Assembly: GCA_002633005.1 (NCBI GenBank)
Contig: NMRA01000274.1
Location: forward strand, 477,143 to 541,142
Source: Phoronis australis
Lineage: Eukaryota; Phoronida; Phoronidae
Length of the DNA: 64,000 nt
Reading direction: 5' to 3'
This document shows positions 12,901 through 27,900 of this stretch, piece after piece (positions within the stretch are counted from its first letter, which is position 1; the number at the start of each line of letters is the position of its first letter). The position numbers were made by a program, and so were the translations under genes. The notes under the pieces were generated by a model that was not told the origin of the DNA, did not search any database, and saw only the letters and a list, made by a program, of their open reading frames with translations.

Positions 12901-15900
12901 ATTACACACCACATTTTTTTCTCGTAAAGTTTGCACTGTATTCTCGCGCATCAATATAAGTCGTTCGGCCGTGCGGATTTTTTTTGATATTTTTTCATTC
13001 ATTCGTTCAAGTCGCTACCGAGCTATGCGAACAAATTAAGGAAGTTTGCACAAAGTTTTATCTGGTTTGCATGTTCAACGACATTGGTGGCATTTGTACG
13101 GCAGGTCAGTGCTAGAATTTTGTCGGGTATCATTTTTTCGAAGTGTACGTTCTCCGTCGGCTATTTCAAATTGGCTGCTCCGTCGAATATATCGAGTGCT
13201 GCCTTAAACTTCCGCGTCGGCAACTAGCATTAGGAGTACGGCAAATCTTTTGAACTTCGGGTGTGGGTTTTTCAATTTCAAAGATTAAGTGTCCATGTAC
13301 GGGTAGTTAGCGCTGGATGCAACTTTTCTTGACACTAGTCGTGCGGGGGATTCCGTATGAAGTCACCTTGACGTCACAGAATAGGAAGGTATTCCCCAAA
13401 GATGGCTGCCAGTATTTGCTGATCGTCATTGTGACATTTATAGTAAAAATAGACGGCAAAAGTTTTTAATGTCGAGTTATTTCTTAATATTTAGCGAACT
13501 TAATTAATGAATTGTAGGTTTCAATGAAATTTATTAATAATAAATGTTAAAATTCTTCGTTTAGACTTCATTTTCACCGAGGTTGTTTTGGAACAGGCCG
13601 TCTTTTTTCCATCTTGGCCGTGCCGTCCAAAGCCGTCATTTTTTTCAAAGGGCCGTCCCAAGGACGGCCGCTAGATGAGTCCCTGCTTCTAATACACCCC
13701 CACAATGTCTAGTCCGGGGTATTCCACTAAAAAGGTGAACACCCTTGGGTACCAACGTGCACTGCTTTCTTGCAATGTTGGTACTGAAATCAATGTCAAA
13801 AATAAGACATTAACATAGGTCTTGTTTTCAAACTGAAGCACCCTAATCACGGGCAACCCAGAAATTATTTGCTACAGGCACGTTTTTTCCACATTCTAGG
13901 AATTGAACAGAGACAAATCCACTTTTGACCACCTGAAAGCGCAGCCCTATGCACAATGACTGAGTGAACACGAACTGCTCAGATGTCTAATGAGCCGCGC
14001 TACGATCAAGCACCGTAATAATACACAATAATAACACCTATACTTTATAACAAGTAATACTCTACAGTTTTCCAATGAAAAGTAATGAAAGTATACCTGA
14101 GAAGCAGATGCCTTGACCGCCAACAAAGCGGCCATAACAAGGTCACCACTTGATTCTGTATTTCTGTTGGATAGCTAAGCAAGTCAGCAGACAGGTGATA
14201 TATCTAGAAAGCACCAATTCAAAATTACTAGGCATTCATGACTGGATATTTAGCATGAGGTAGGGAGCTTAGAAATTCATCAAAATGCAAATTACACAAA
14301 CACTGCTGGGTTACGAATGTGCAAAAATTCACGCAAAAAGATATATCAAAAACATAGGCAGTACAGAAAATGTGTCAGCATTAAAACAACGAATAATATT
14401 CAGAAGTCTTTCATCTGGCTATCACAATGACATTTGTGTTGGAAAATTCATCACTAGAATATTTCTTTACATTAATAAATTACATCTAATTCATTATTTA
14501 CTTTCGCTATGCTTATCAGAAGAAAGTTCTGGAATGGAAAAACACTGCAGTTAAGACACTCTTACACTTTGCATTACCTGAAGAAGAATTCCATGAACAG
14601 AGTTGTGGTGGTAAGTGCTGCCCTCACCTTGAGGCAAACACTTCATGAGTTCTGACATCACTGGCACTAGCTGGTCTTTGCTCACTAGAGGGCGCAAAGC
14701 TCTGGCAGCCATCAGGCGAGTTTTCATTACTGGGCTGGCTGCACATCTGGAAGGCAAAAAATAAATGCTGTGTGTTAGTTTAAGTCAACGTGAAACACTG
14801 TTTACTGATAAGTCTTTGAAATAACATTCTCTTTATGGTGCACTTCCAGAAACAAAAAGACGACTAAAATGTCATTCATCAAACCTTTGAGGTTCAATTG
14901 CTACAGTACACACCCAAAGTATTCGGACAATATTACCCAGAATTCCCAGTCATAACGGCTAGGGGGAAGCCGAATTCATCGACAGAGAATTCTTCCCCCA
15001 TTACCGTCATCGAAGAGGAATTAACAAGAAAGTCAGTAAAGTGGCTCAGCCATTTTGTAATTATTATTTTTGCCCGCATAATAGTTTTCAGTAGTCGTTT
15101 TTTTTTGCTGTAAACAAAATTTAGCTGTCATCACGAGAAGTGGTATTTTGTCTGATTACTTTTGTCTGGTACTGTATCTCCCTTTGATTACTTTTGTCTT
15201 GTACAGTGACAACAATGACATACAAAGTCACTTTTTGTGACCAAATAAACTATTAAAGCACTAAGAACCAGAATGCTGTTTAAATTTGAAGGTGGTCAGA
15301 GTTCTACAAGTAGCAATGGGATTCCCATAATATTCTCATCAAAAATGTAAAAATAGCCACTTTGAAGCTCATTTGTTTTTCAGTGAAACTCCTACAAGAC
15401 CCATGAATATTTTCCTTCAGTCTGCAAAATAATTTAAAACAGGCAACACTGAAACAAACAAGAAATACCTGTGAATGAGGGGGATGAACGTAGTAAGATT
15501 CAGGCTGCTGTCAGTGCCCTCTATGATTGAAGGAAACAAACGTGCCAGTATCATCAAGACTGGGTACAGCCCTGGGTGGAGATGCAGTGTGTTTTTACTT
15601 CTACAAAATATACATTTTGAAAGTACAAATATCCTCTGCTAGAAACAACAGGAACTGTTAGGTACGACAACTAATACCACAACAGTTGGATATAACCTGC
15701 GCACATTTTAAGAAACAGTTTGATGCTCATTATTCAGTGGAAAAAACAGGTTCTCAAATTGCGAGCACGTTATATTTGACTATAAACCAATGAATAATAC
15801 TCCCACTATAGGTGTGAATCATTTAAAGTAAAAACATAAGGTGTCAGGGTGGTCTCGAACAAAGTTCGCAAAGGCCTGCCTGTCTACCGCCATGCAAAAC

Positions 15901-18900
15901 AAATCGATCTCTCTCGTGGAAAACTGTGAAACAATTTGGGACAACAAGTTGAAGGAGACAGAATTATGAAAGCATCAAACTTAACAAAGAAAACCATCAA
16001 TGAATGCAAATTGTTGCAGATAAAACCCAAATTGTGAAATACATGAAGCAAGTATTGAATAGATAATCGATAACTTACTGCACATCTTGTGTGGCAGAGT
16101 CCAGCTGATCCAACAAAAATGGATACAAAGATGGGTAACGCGTGAAGAATTCCCTTCCAGTCATACTTGAAAAAACAATATAAATTAGGCTTCATAATTT
16201 GTTACAATGAAAAGGAGCGAAATGTCACTGAATTTATGAAAATAAAAGTTACCGTAGTCATTTCTTTATTTTAGTTACAGCCCTGGCTAAATATGAGTAA
16301 TCAATCAAACGAGAACGTTAAAATAGGGTATTTGATAAATTTTAATTTTAAAAAACCTAGAGTGCAGATTTAACGATCAAATTTTCTAGGGTCTAAAATC
16401 TGCTTTGTATTGAATTTCCAACTCATGCGAAACAGAAAGATCTTTAAATTGACCATACAAGACTTTAAAACAAATCACAAATTACTGTAATTTTGGAGTT
16501 CGGTCACAACAGGAGTAGGACTTATGCATTTGAGTGCCTATTCCTTCATGATGGATCTATAACAGACTCCATACCAGTTCTTCCTAGAATGCCCTTCTTT
16601 GCCTCTGTTCACACCAAATATACGAGTCATCAACGCACTGAACAAAAGAGTACATGAATTGCGGATCTGAAAAGGAGGGACAAAATGTGCAGAGTGTTTC
16701 AGACAAAACATCCCTAACCGAAAGGATATATATTGAATTCAAATCGGTTCAATTTTCTTGAAACACTTTGTACTTCAGCTGACCTGTTCTGACAAAAGTA
16801 TTTCACATTCCATGATTACATTTCAAGCTGCACTTCATCCTGTTAAGCTGTTTAAAAACAGAAATTGAATTAGGCCTTTATTTGTGTGAAATTGGTCTCT
16901 ATAATATCTTACCATGATAGGATTCTATTCCAGTTACCAAATTTCAAGAATATTCCAACTATCAGTAATTTGAAAAACGTTTCTTAATTTACTGGATTTC
17001 AGATGACCATACCAAAAAGTGCAAATTCAAAAATGGGACACGCACACACTGTGTGTGACTTGAGTCGGTAACATAAATGAAATCTTATCACGGTAAAGAA
17101 TACGAGACTGATCTATGAGAGTAAAGGGCATGCTAAACAGGAAGACATGCAGCTTCAAGAAATGAGTTGCACTGAATAGTTGAGTGAATATTAAGTAAAA
17201 TATCCTAAGCTTCTAATAGTTTGAATTTATTATTCCGTGAAATAGAATTAAATGTGCCAAGAATACAGTAGATGTTTACTACATGAGCGCGCACCCATCA
17301 TCCAATATCATCATACAGTAACTGTCTCCAGTATTGGTGCATACCTCTGTTAAGATGAAAACATTTCAGAACGTTCTCTAGAAATGGCCTTACAAACCAT
17401 TCTGCCAAATAGCATTTGATTGTTCATAGTAAGAGACCATTTGATACTATAAGATGATAATCGAGAACAAAATGTTCTTTATTTCTTACACTACTGCTAA
17501 AGACTGAAATGTAAATGACTTTGAATGGTTTTTGTGGTAAACTATACCATTGCTGCATCCATCAAATCTGATAAAGGAGGCAAATGGAATGTTGGCTAAA
17601 GATTTATGACAATGCATCTACAATGAACCAACTTTCTTCAAAATTTGCAATGGTTTATGGGATACATACAGCCCACACTTGTGAAGAGAATCCCAAAATG
17701 GCCGCCCTCACGCCGTCTGCTACAAAAGGCATCACAGAGTCAGCAAGGCGGGAATCTTTGAACAGCGCTCGTAAGGTGTTAAGAGAATGAACCTGCACAT
17801 GAAAAACCAAAGGAAATCAAGTACTATTGTCACGTAAATACACAATTAACATGAGGTTTCTAAATAAACATACATTGCTTGGAATTTTAACAAATTACAA
17901 TTAATACAAGAGTAAGTAATATTTAAAAAGATTTGCATTATTTCTTACCAAGTACGTAAGTCAAAACTTATATACATAAAAAGAGCTTGTATAGAGAGTA
18001 GGCCATGAGGACAAATACAGAACAAAGTAAAAGAAAAATGGAAGCGATTTGGAACGTGACCCTTAACAAACATGAGTGAAAAATATTATAATGTTGATGA
18101 CATTGACAAGGACTATTAACAAACAATGGTTGACCACTTGGACCAACACATGTTTTTTTAATGAAGTCAATTAATATATCTTGGAAGTCACAAGGTCACA
18201 GAAGAGTACACTGGTAAAAGTAATGAAGAAACTAAATAAACAATCTGAACAAATGGGTTAAGTTCAAGCTCACTGTAAAAATGGTTTGATGTGCACCACT
18301 CTTAGATTACTTAGCACCAAAGTAGCAACCTATTCTAGACAGAATCCAAATTTGAGCTAAGTGATATGGCTGTGGTGTTAGTATTGGTCAACAGTTTAGT
18401 GTTATGTTGGTGAACCAGCATATAGCACAGCATGTAGCACAGCATGTAGCACAGCATGTAGCACAGCATGTAGCACAGCATGTAGCACAGCATGTAGCAC
18501 AGCAACACAATCAGAAAAATGCAAAGTGACGTGAAATTGGTTTAGAGACTATAATTTAACAACACTACCTGTCAGTGCTAAAAATAGTCTTCCATTTTGT
18601 GACATGTCCACGGTAACTGGAGGTGGTACACTTACCTGTGGAAGGTTCTCATCAATCACTCCAGGTTCACTTGGCAAGGCCAGCTGAAGGAGCAATGTCA
18701 ATGTTTCCTTTACACAACTATTGGTGTCGCTAGCGGGTTCCGTGGCAAGTATGGCCTGTGGTTACGGAAAAGGCAAATCACCAACACACAACATGAGAAA
18801 CTCCAATGGCGTGAAAATGAGGCCAGAGAACTGCTTGAAGGATGTTGCAGCATTATTGGTAAATACTGCGAGATTCAACTGTTGCTGCAGTAATCCAAGG

Positions 18901-21900
18901 CCATCCTATTACCAGGTACAGGGCTTGGAATGACCGATGACGAAAAACGCGGAAATTTTTACGGCCCGAAACATGCGCGCAGCCAGCCTTGAAAAAGTCG
19001 GTGTGGACATTTTGCCGACAAATATCGAGAGGACTAAAAAAGGTGCCACCTCCGGAAGCGTGCATCTGCGTCTGTCTTAGCTCGTCCGCCACTCCCACCT
19101 CCAAACATTTTTGGCTGCACAGTCGTAGTATTTGTCACCATTTGTCACCGCGGTTTACAATCACACGAGCCGCCATTGAGGAAATCCACCACGCTATCCC
19201 AGATGCCCCAGCAATGTTGACAATTTACGTTCCTCCGAAACATAAAGAGCAACTTCCGCTTATCAAGGTGAAAGTCGTCGGCAATGCGGCGGTAAGAAAG
19301 AAATTTGCCGCGGAAATTTTATATCAAATCCGATTTTTTTTACGTGGAAATATAATAAAATACGCGGACAAAACATTTGAAAAAAGCAGAAATCCGCGTT
19401 TCCGCAGAAAATTCCAAGCCCTGCAGGTATCTACTCGATAAACAATCATGTAAATTCTAATACAAACCACCTCAGTAAACCTTGCGTTTCATAACTGAAA
19501 ATTTCTTTGTAATAAGTATACAAAATTCATATATTTTTTGAGGTTATGATCAAACCCATGCGATAATTGTGACCAAGCATAATCCACTGGAAGTACCAAC
19601 CTGGATATAGAAGGGAACTCCTGCACTGCGACGTGTAGCACACAACCTACTGCTGGGGCCTGTATCTTGGATATCAGCCAGTATTTCTCTCATCCATTGT
19701 CTGGGCAGCTGGCGTAAACGGGAATGTTGTGATCTACAATGGAATTTTTTTAAAACACAAAAATCACACGTACCAAATGCTGCATTTCTTAGAGTTTTTG
19801 AGTAATGGTCTGATATAGCGTGCCCAAATTTTGAGGAGCAGTTTTCTCCACTAAATAACGGGCAAGAAACTGGTTCTCAAAATACGGGCTCGTTATTTCA
19901 GACTATTGCCAACATCATGTGCTTACAAACAGTGTTACAATACTAGGAGCATGAATGTATTTCCATAGCAAGTCTCAATTTTGCATTACTCAGCACGGAT
20001 AATCAATTTCTGAAAAGTCAGCACATCTCATTTTCCATGACCATCGCGCTATGTATGGAGCGGTTCTCATAACATCATGTATAAAAAAGTCACTGATTCT
20101 TATAGACAGTATTTCAAAAAGATTCAGCCATTTCTCGGAGAATTCATTTAGTGACTTCTATATTAGAAAGACTCTACTTTTACATAAAGTACATATGACT
20201 GGAGGACACGATAATAAATAATATGCACCTCCACAACATGTCGCACATCTTGACAAAGCCTGCGTAAGCCAGCTCAAATGCCCCTCTGTGTCGGGACTCT
20301 AACAACTGGATGGTGAAGTACTGACCAACAGACAATACCTGCAAGAGAATACAAAATACAGGCTGATCAAAATTCCCAAACCTACACAAACTTTAATTAA
20401 TGCTACAAAAGTCTGTTTATTTTTTCAGATAATTGTTCCAAAAAGTTTTTTTACCATACAAATCCATTTGTATTGAATTTCGTGTTGTTTCCAAAACAAC
20501 TGGAATTTTATACAAAATTTTGCGAGTTCCGCTTTTTGTGGTAACACTGTGCTCTGGATAGAGTAAACTATAATTTTGCATAATGTCACATACAAACAAT
20601 TTTTAAGCAGTGTAAATGATAACAGAATATAACATATATTAAAGAAACAATAAAATGATAGACAAATTTTGTTTTTCAGACAAATAGGAAATAAATGGTA
20701 ACTTTTGTTTTTTGAAAAAAAATACAACTAAAAGCACATGCTAGTTAAGAACAAGAAACAAAACAGGCTGCCTGATGATAGACAAAAATGTAACTTAAAC
20801 TTACAAGAGAATCGATGCTTAAGTTTAAAAGCAAATAGGGTATCATTTTGTTAAAACCAAAACTTATACAATTTGGCTTACAAATACTGAAAAGTTAACC
20901 TGGTCACAAAACAACAATCCTGTTGCTGAATCTGCAGCAGACGTGTCTTCAACAGGAACCGTCTGCATCAGCTGGCCTAGAATCAATGATACTTCCTTTA
21001 CTGTTCGCCAACAGCAGGCCAGCAGATACTCGGGCATCAGTTGCACCAGGCCACGACTTTTGTTGACTGCTTCGAATAGCTGCTTCTCCTCTTCTGATCT
21101 GAAGATGGCGCTGGAAACTTCGTCATCCATAACTGCAAAAAGCAACTGCCCCAACTTATTACAGAAAGTTCATCAAAAAGTGATATTACTGTCAAGGCAA
21201 ATTAATGTATTAAATGTGTGTATCAATATGCAACTGGATTTCTGTGTTTAGTCTAGAATAACATTGTCACCTAGGAGGAAAGCAGAGAAAAGTGGAACTC
21301 AGTCACAGTCCTTCGTTTTAAACTAACAAGACAACAGAAAACTAAAGCATAAGCCTGGAAAGCAAAAAGTATCTAAAACTCATTCCAACAACAAAAGAAA
21401 GAAGCCCAAAGGACATAAGTAAATGTGCGAGTCAGGTAGCTCGTCAAATTAGCCTACCTTGCACCTGGTCCTCAGGTACATTGCCTTCAGGTGACGAGTG
21501 ACTGATTACAGGTGAGACAACTTCAGCTAACTCATAGCACACCTGAAGCAGGTGATCGAAGAACCGTCGCCACCGGGGGTAACTAACTGGGTCAATGGAG
21601 CTGACAAAAATACCAACAGAATTTTCAATTTTTTCCTCATTCGCAAATTCACTATCATTTACAAGTAAAGCTTCTTTTCACATTGTTTAGCTGGCAAAAA
21701 AATGAAAATCGAACATGGAGTTTTGCCTGCTACTCTCATAAAATCAGTCTCATAACGTTCCTTCCCAGTCACAAGACTTCATTTCTATTACCAACAAAAA
21801 CATCGAAACCATTAGCAACTCGAAAAATGCTTCCAAATTTATTGGGGTTGGCCAACAGCAAATTTGAAAATGTCGCATGTGCGTCACACTAGTGATTTGG

Positions 21901-24900
21901 GTTGGTAACGGGAATCCTATAATGGTAAGGAATATCATGAGACTGATTTTATGACGAGAGTAAAAAGTCTAATTCTATTTCCGTTTTTAGTAAAAATTAT
22001 AAGGCATACTTGACATCTCCTAATGCCATAGGAGTAATGAAAACAGCTCATGAACTGATACCCAAATTAGAAATTCAACTACAAACAAACAAGCTACCAG
22101 TGAACACCAAACCATGAACACAATGCCGAAATCCTACTGCCTCAGATGAGGGTTCTCCCATGCCTTATTTGATACTTATCAACACCATTTCATTTAGGGG
22201 TTTGGCAAGGCAACTTATTTCAAAAACAATTGCTGTGCCTGGAAAGGACATTGCAGAGATTTACCCAGAGATCAGACACCAAAGTTGTATGTTATGCAAG
22301 TGAAACAGTCAGCGTTACTCATGTAACAGAAATAAAGCAGCCTGTGAAGCCCACTTGTTCAAAGCCAATAAGCGATTTGATCCGATGAGATTGGTGTTCA
22401 CTGCGAGTCAACTTGCCTGACATCTAGTGGTGCACCAGACGGCAATTATTGTATTGTCATCCAGTAGACGTCCACTCAGAGCTAATCAAGGGTTAAAAAA
22501 GGCAGGTTCTTGTATTACGTTGCTGGCAAATTTCTCTCTCCCTATGAACTTGTTATTGTCATCGAGTAAAGACTTCATTAAGTTTGTCACCAACAATTTT
22601 CATTTTTCAGATGCTGTACAGCATAACCCCACTTCCATGACACAGAATTGACCATGCTACAAGCTTGTGGTCTAGTAATTCGTAAACAAATTTGCTAGTA
22701 TTGGTGAAGTTACATACTATTACAGTAAGGAGCAGCTCATTCTGAAAAAAAATTACATCAATAGGCTTCTTTAACAAACTTACGCCAAGCAGACGTCGGC
22801 GAGGACTGATCGAATGCAATGCATTGATGGATACATTGGTCTAGAGGCTGCAGCGTGAACTAGACTGGTTTTTGCCACGGCCAATTGGTCAGCCAGACTG
22901 GTGAGGAGACGGTCAAGTTGGAGAATGCAACGATTGTTGAATGAGTTCGGGACAGAATGGGTTTGGTTTGCGTTCACCGTGAAGTCACCGTGTTTGATTA
23001 GGACCTGCAACAGGCAATGTACAGTTTAATATCAGGGTAGAGTTCAATAATGGTAGGACCTCGCTAAAAACAAGACTGTGAAATTACGTGAGATATTGAC
23101 GTGTATTTTAATTGGGAATACATGATTTTGGCTAGATTGTCGTGAGGTCCTAGCATGGGTCCTAGCATTAATGAAGCCTACCCTGGATATAATTAGTGAA
23201 GATGTAAGTCCATGAACTAACCACAACAAAACTAAGATAAAGACAGAACCTTCAAACTGGAATAAATAAAGTATGGTTGAGCTTGTAACCCTGTTTCGCT
23301 TTAATTATTTACAGTTCTGTACTGAAGTTGCATTTTATGTGGCTTTAATTAAACCAGCTGTATTTCACCCTGTTCAGCTGAGTAAAAAACAAAAATCAAA
23401 TGAGGCCTTTTACTCTCATAATATCAGAATCATAGTATTCCTTATCGCGGTAAGATTCTATTATTTTACTTGAAGTTTAGAGCAGAAAAAGAATTTTCAG
23501 AAATGACTGAGTGGTTCTCACATTGTACAGGGAACTTTGTCTGAGCAGCAGACGGAGCATATAAGCAGCGGTGGCGCTATCTTGTGGTTTGGTGCTCTCT
23601 GACAACTCCATGGCAATGGCATACAAATCCTGCAATCTGTTTCCTTCCTGCATAGAGGATAAGAACATTTTAATTTCCTTTTTTAGATTCGAGGAGAAAT
23701 TGAAAATTATACAAGCACTTACATTCAATTACAGTGATGAAATATTGAAATTGGTTGGTGACAGGTACGAGTGACACTTTACAATGTTGGCTCCAAATCA
23801 AAGCACTGTTTGAAGGGAATGCAGGATTTCTGTTCAGGATGGATGTCAGATTTCTAAATCAGAAACCAAGTACGACAAATCATCTGTTCACTGACTGACA
23901 CACCGAATAAAAATTTCACAGTAGTTCACATTCAGATCAAGTTTCCAAATTGAAGTTTTAAATGGTGCATAAACAATCGCTGGTTCACACATAGAAAACT
24001 TTCAGATGTTCCTATTCATTTCTTTAAAAACACTGCTTTTAGTGAATTTTCATCATTTTCAGCAGTTTTAACTAACATAAACGCATTTAGAAAGACTACT
24101 TTATGTGAGCTTGTTAAGTTAGCTCACACACAATATAGCTACTGTTACAGTAACATATATTTATTAAATGGGCCTAAAAACAATCTATGACTAATATCAC
24201 CTGGATAATTTAAAAGCATTTTTATGACACATTACCGAGAAGTAAACTCTTTCCACAGGTAGTAAATTCAAAACGGCAAATGCTTCATTCTTAATAAGCT
24301 CAAAGGAATCTGTCAGGCATTCTAACAATGTCTGTACCCGGCTGGTGCTTATAACTTCTTCCACGTCTAACAGGCTGTCATCTAAAATAACACAACAGTC
24401 ACAGCACGATATAGAAAATGACAATTTAACGAAGTAATGTTACCATTTTTATGAATTTCTGTAAACAAATATTGGCTGATGCTGAAGCTTTGATGGAGCA
24501 CACGGCTATCACGCTCATTCGATACAATATTCGTCATTTTCCGTACAACATTATTTGTATTATGTAATAAGCAGACTTTGAGAAAGGTTTTTGGCGTCAA
24601 GTCAAACCTTCCTCTTTTCTAACAGACTTTTAAGGAACAGGAACTATTTTTTCAATAGCCTAAAACCACAAAAACGTATGCACTGAAGATCAAATTTTTT
24701 TCCTCCACTGTGACCATTCACCACTAACTTCATTGCACATCGTATTCAAACGATCAATCGGCGAATTTTAAATTTTTTTAGACATATTAAACATCCTTGC
24801 CACTTCTTTAAAACTTGGAGGAAACTCGTTTCCAGGCAACACACGTTTTAACCAATCATATCAATCTTACCTTGAAAGCCAGAACCACACTGAATCCTGC

Positions 24901-27900
24901 TTTCACTGCACTGAAACTCAGAGTGAAGTTCAGCCTAGAAGCCAAAGCGAAGTGCGGCAAGTTATTGTCAAATGTACGCGCTATGAAACTTTGTGATCAT
25001 GTAATCTGTGTTTATAGTAAACATAGATCATATGCCATGAGACTGTCATCGTAGTGACCTTGAGAACTGATTTTTATTTCAGAGTGTGTGAACTTGACGA
25101 TTTAAGATGTATTTTTAATACATTGAATGGGAGATGCGATGGAGACGATTGCCAAGATATCAGTGCCTATCCACAAAACCTCGGAGTTTGACGGGGTACC
25201 TGAAGTATTTGAATCAATTTATTCGAAAAAAAGGAAAACCTGCCAAATACATTGGGAAAGCTGTATTACTCTAGGTAGCAATGTACATGATAACGTCACA
25301 CGAAAATAGACAAACTTTGTATTGAATGTGCATGGTGGCTTTCGACATGTTTAACGCGATACCATTAAATGGGTTAGGATACTCATAGAGACAGCTAGAA
25401 GGAATCGCCCAGGACAGAACAGAATGGAAATCTTCGATTCGTGGCCTTTACCTGGTAGGGGTAACGGGCATTAATGATGATTAAAATTTTTCCTGAATTT
25501 TTTGCATCAACATCATCTGTAGCTGAAACTTTCAAATGGTACATGGCAAATGACAAATTAATGCAATGACGTCATAAAGTACATCTGATGAGCTGGGAAA
25601 ACTTGAATGTGAGATCCACCCTTACACAGCAACTAACAACAGTGTGTAATGCATAACCTGTTTCCAGAACAAAGCTTTTTGCATAAAACAATGATTATAG
25701 TAAATACCGTAAATAATAAAAGAACTACTAGCTACTGAAAGATAACTATAATGTAAGAAACTTTTTTAGTATTTTGTATGGCCAAGTAGTTTTTGGAAAT
25801 CAAAGCTCTCAAAATTAATCAGTGTACTCACAAGACACAAGTTCTTGGTTGTTTGGTTTCTGGCAAGCAAATGTAGTCAGCACAGTGAACAGTATGCTAC
25901 TGGCTGTGACACGACGTGGATAGCAGGCGCTGATATAAAGAGACTTGAAACACATATCACAGAGATCATGTAGGAACACCTGAAACAACAAGCTACTGAC
26001 TATATTCTGTGGACAGCGACATGCTAAGCTTCAATTTGCATCATTTTGACCGTTTTAACAAAACACGATAAGATTAACGAACTGGTTTAGAAGTAAATTT
26101 TCTATTTCATATGGGCAGGAAATTTTCATGGCATACAAATTTAAGCTACCAAGAAACAACAATTAGTCACTCCACCTAGTGTTTAGATACAGAACCAATT
26201 TATTCTTCATTTAAGCGTCACAAAATTACCAGTCAATAAATAAATTAAAACCAAACAGTTGCAAAAAATGAAGCAACTCAAATATATTTATTCTTTTAAT
26301 ACTACCCACTACATTATCACTAGTGAACAATCCTATTCACACAGTACATACCTTGTACCCGATAACGAGCGCACTTGAGTGGTGCTGATTAGTACTTCTC
26401 AGAAGGATGGCTTTACTGTCCTTTAGCCTTGTGAAAAGCTACAATAACAACATATCAAATGCCTCATTTTACCCAACCTACGTTGTTTACCAGAAACAGA
26501 GCACTTATAGATGACTCAACGCCAAGTTTTCAGACGACATATTAATTACATTTGTAACTTGGAAAATAGAGTGTGATGACACAGAAAATAAATAAATTAA
26601 CATTCTTTATAAACTGATAAAAAGTGACTTGATTTTCATTTGGTAATACTCATTTACCAATAGAGCAGCAACAACTTGTAAATTACGAGCTCATTACTTT
26701 ACATTAAGTAATCTTATTGGATCTGTAAGCAGGTCTATTCGTATTACAGCGTGCAACTCGACGCAGTAAAAAACACTGTATACTGCAAAAATATCCTCAC
26801 AACAACTGCTCAAATACTAGACATTGTTTTTTACATTTTTTGTCCTTTTAACAAACACAATATAAGTGTCTAATATTCAGAATCTGTAATTGAGTATATT
26901 ATGGTGTATGTGAATGACTGTCTAATCCTAGTTTGCACTTGATGATCAAAACATTGAATCAATAGTTTCGAGTCCGAAGTCGAAACCTCGAATTTGAATC
27001 GAGCTTGTAGGTCAAATCTAGAGGTCATCAAGTGCAAACTATAATGTACTGATCTTGACACTGACCTTGAGTTGACACAAAAGTAGGGCAGGAAATGTGA
27101 AAAATAATTTCAAGTCAATTTCGAGATTAAACCTCAGGCCATGTTCAGTTCTGGCAACACTTTAATTTTTTTAGCTAAACAATAAATAACGAAGCAACCT
27201 GATAGCATCCAGATATACTTTCCAACTTGGTGTCATGTCAGGGGCCTTTTCAAAGGTCCTTTAGCCTTCAAAAACTCTTTTTGAAGACTATTACTTCAAA
27301 CTAAAACAAGTTTTCACAAGGCATGACTAACCAGAGTACGTTGATTGCACAAAAAACAAAATACTAAATGAGAATGACATTAGATTACCTTTTTAAGCAA
27401 AGCTACCATTTCTTGCCTGAACGCAGGAACTTGGTTGTTCATGTTGTATTTCAAAAAGTGAATCACCAACGCAAGATCATCTTTTGGCACAGGTTGTGTG
27501 GTTTTGTGACTCTCGCAAAGCAGGCCTAAACTATCCAGTCGGATCTCAAATGAAACACCAAAATACAACAATTATTTTGCTACATAAAAAACTAAAAAAT
27601 CATCACCTGGAACAATTATATGGTGAACATAACAAAATTGTAAATGAGAATAGCACAACGTTATCAACCAAATACATATCATGGATCATTACTTGTAACA
27701 AATATGCTTGCTATGATACATAATTATTTAATGTGTGGTGCAAATGATAAATGGAAGTTTTTGAGAAATAGCAGTTATAGAACAGAAATAACAAGGGCTA
27801 CAAAATTAATCTGATTTTGAGATCACCCAATCATGTTATAGTCGAAATCAATTTTTTCATTTCCTAAATATAAATAGAAAACATCATTGCGTAAGAATCC

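Noticed and set aside
12691-13002. 103-codon - strand frame in a THADA intron
   Set aside because: No family resemblance and not in phase with flanking THADA exons; left as intron.
24815-25309. Two + strand frames in a THADA intron
   Set aside because: No motifs, starts or splice sites supporting a gene.
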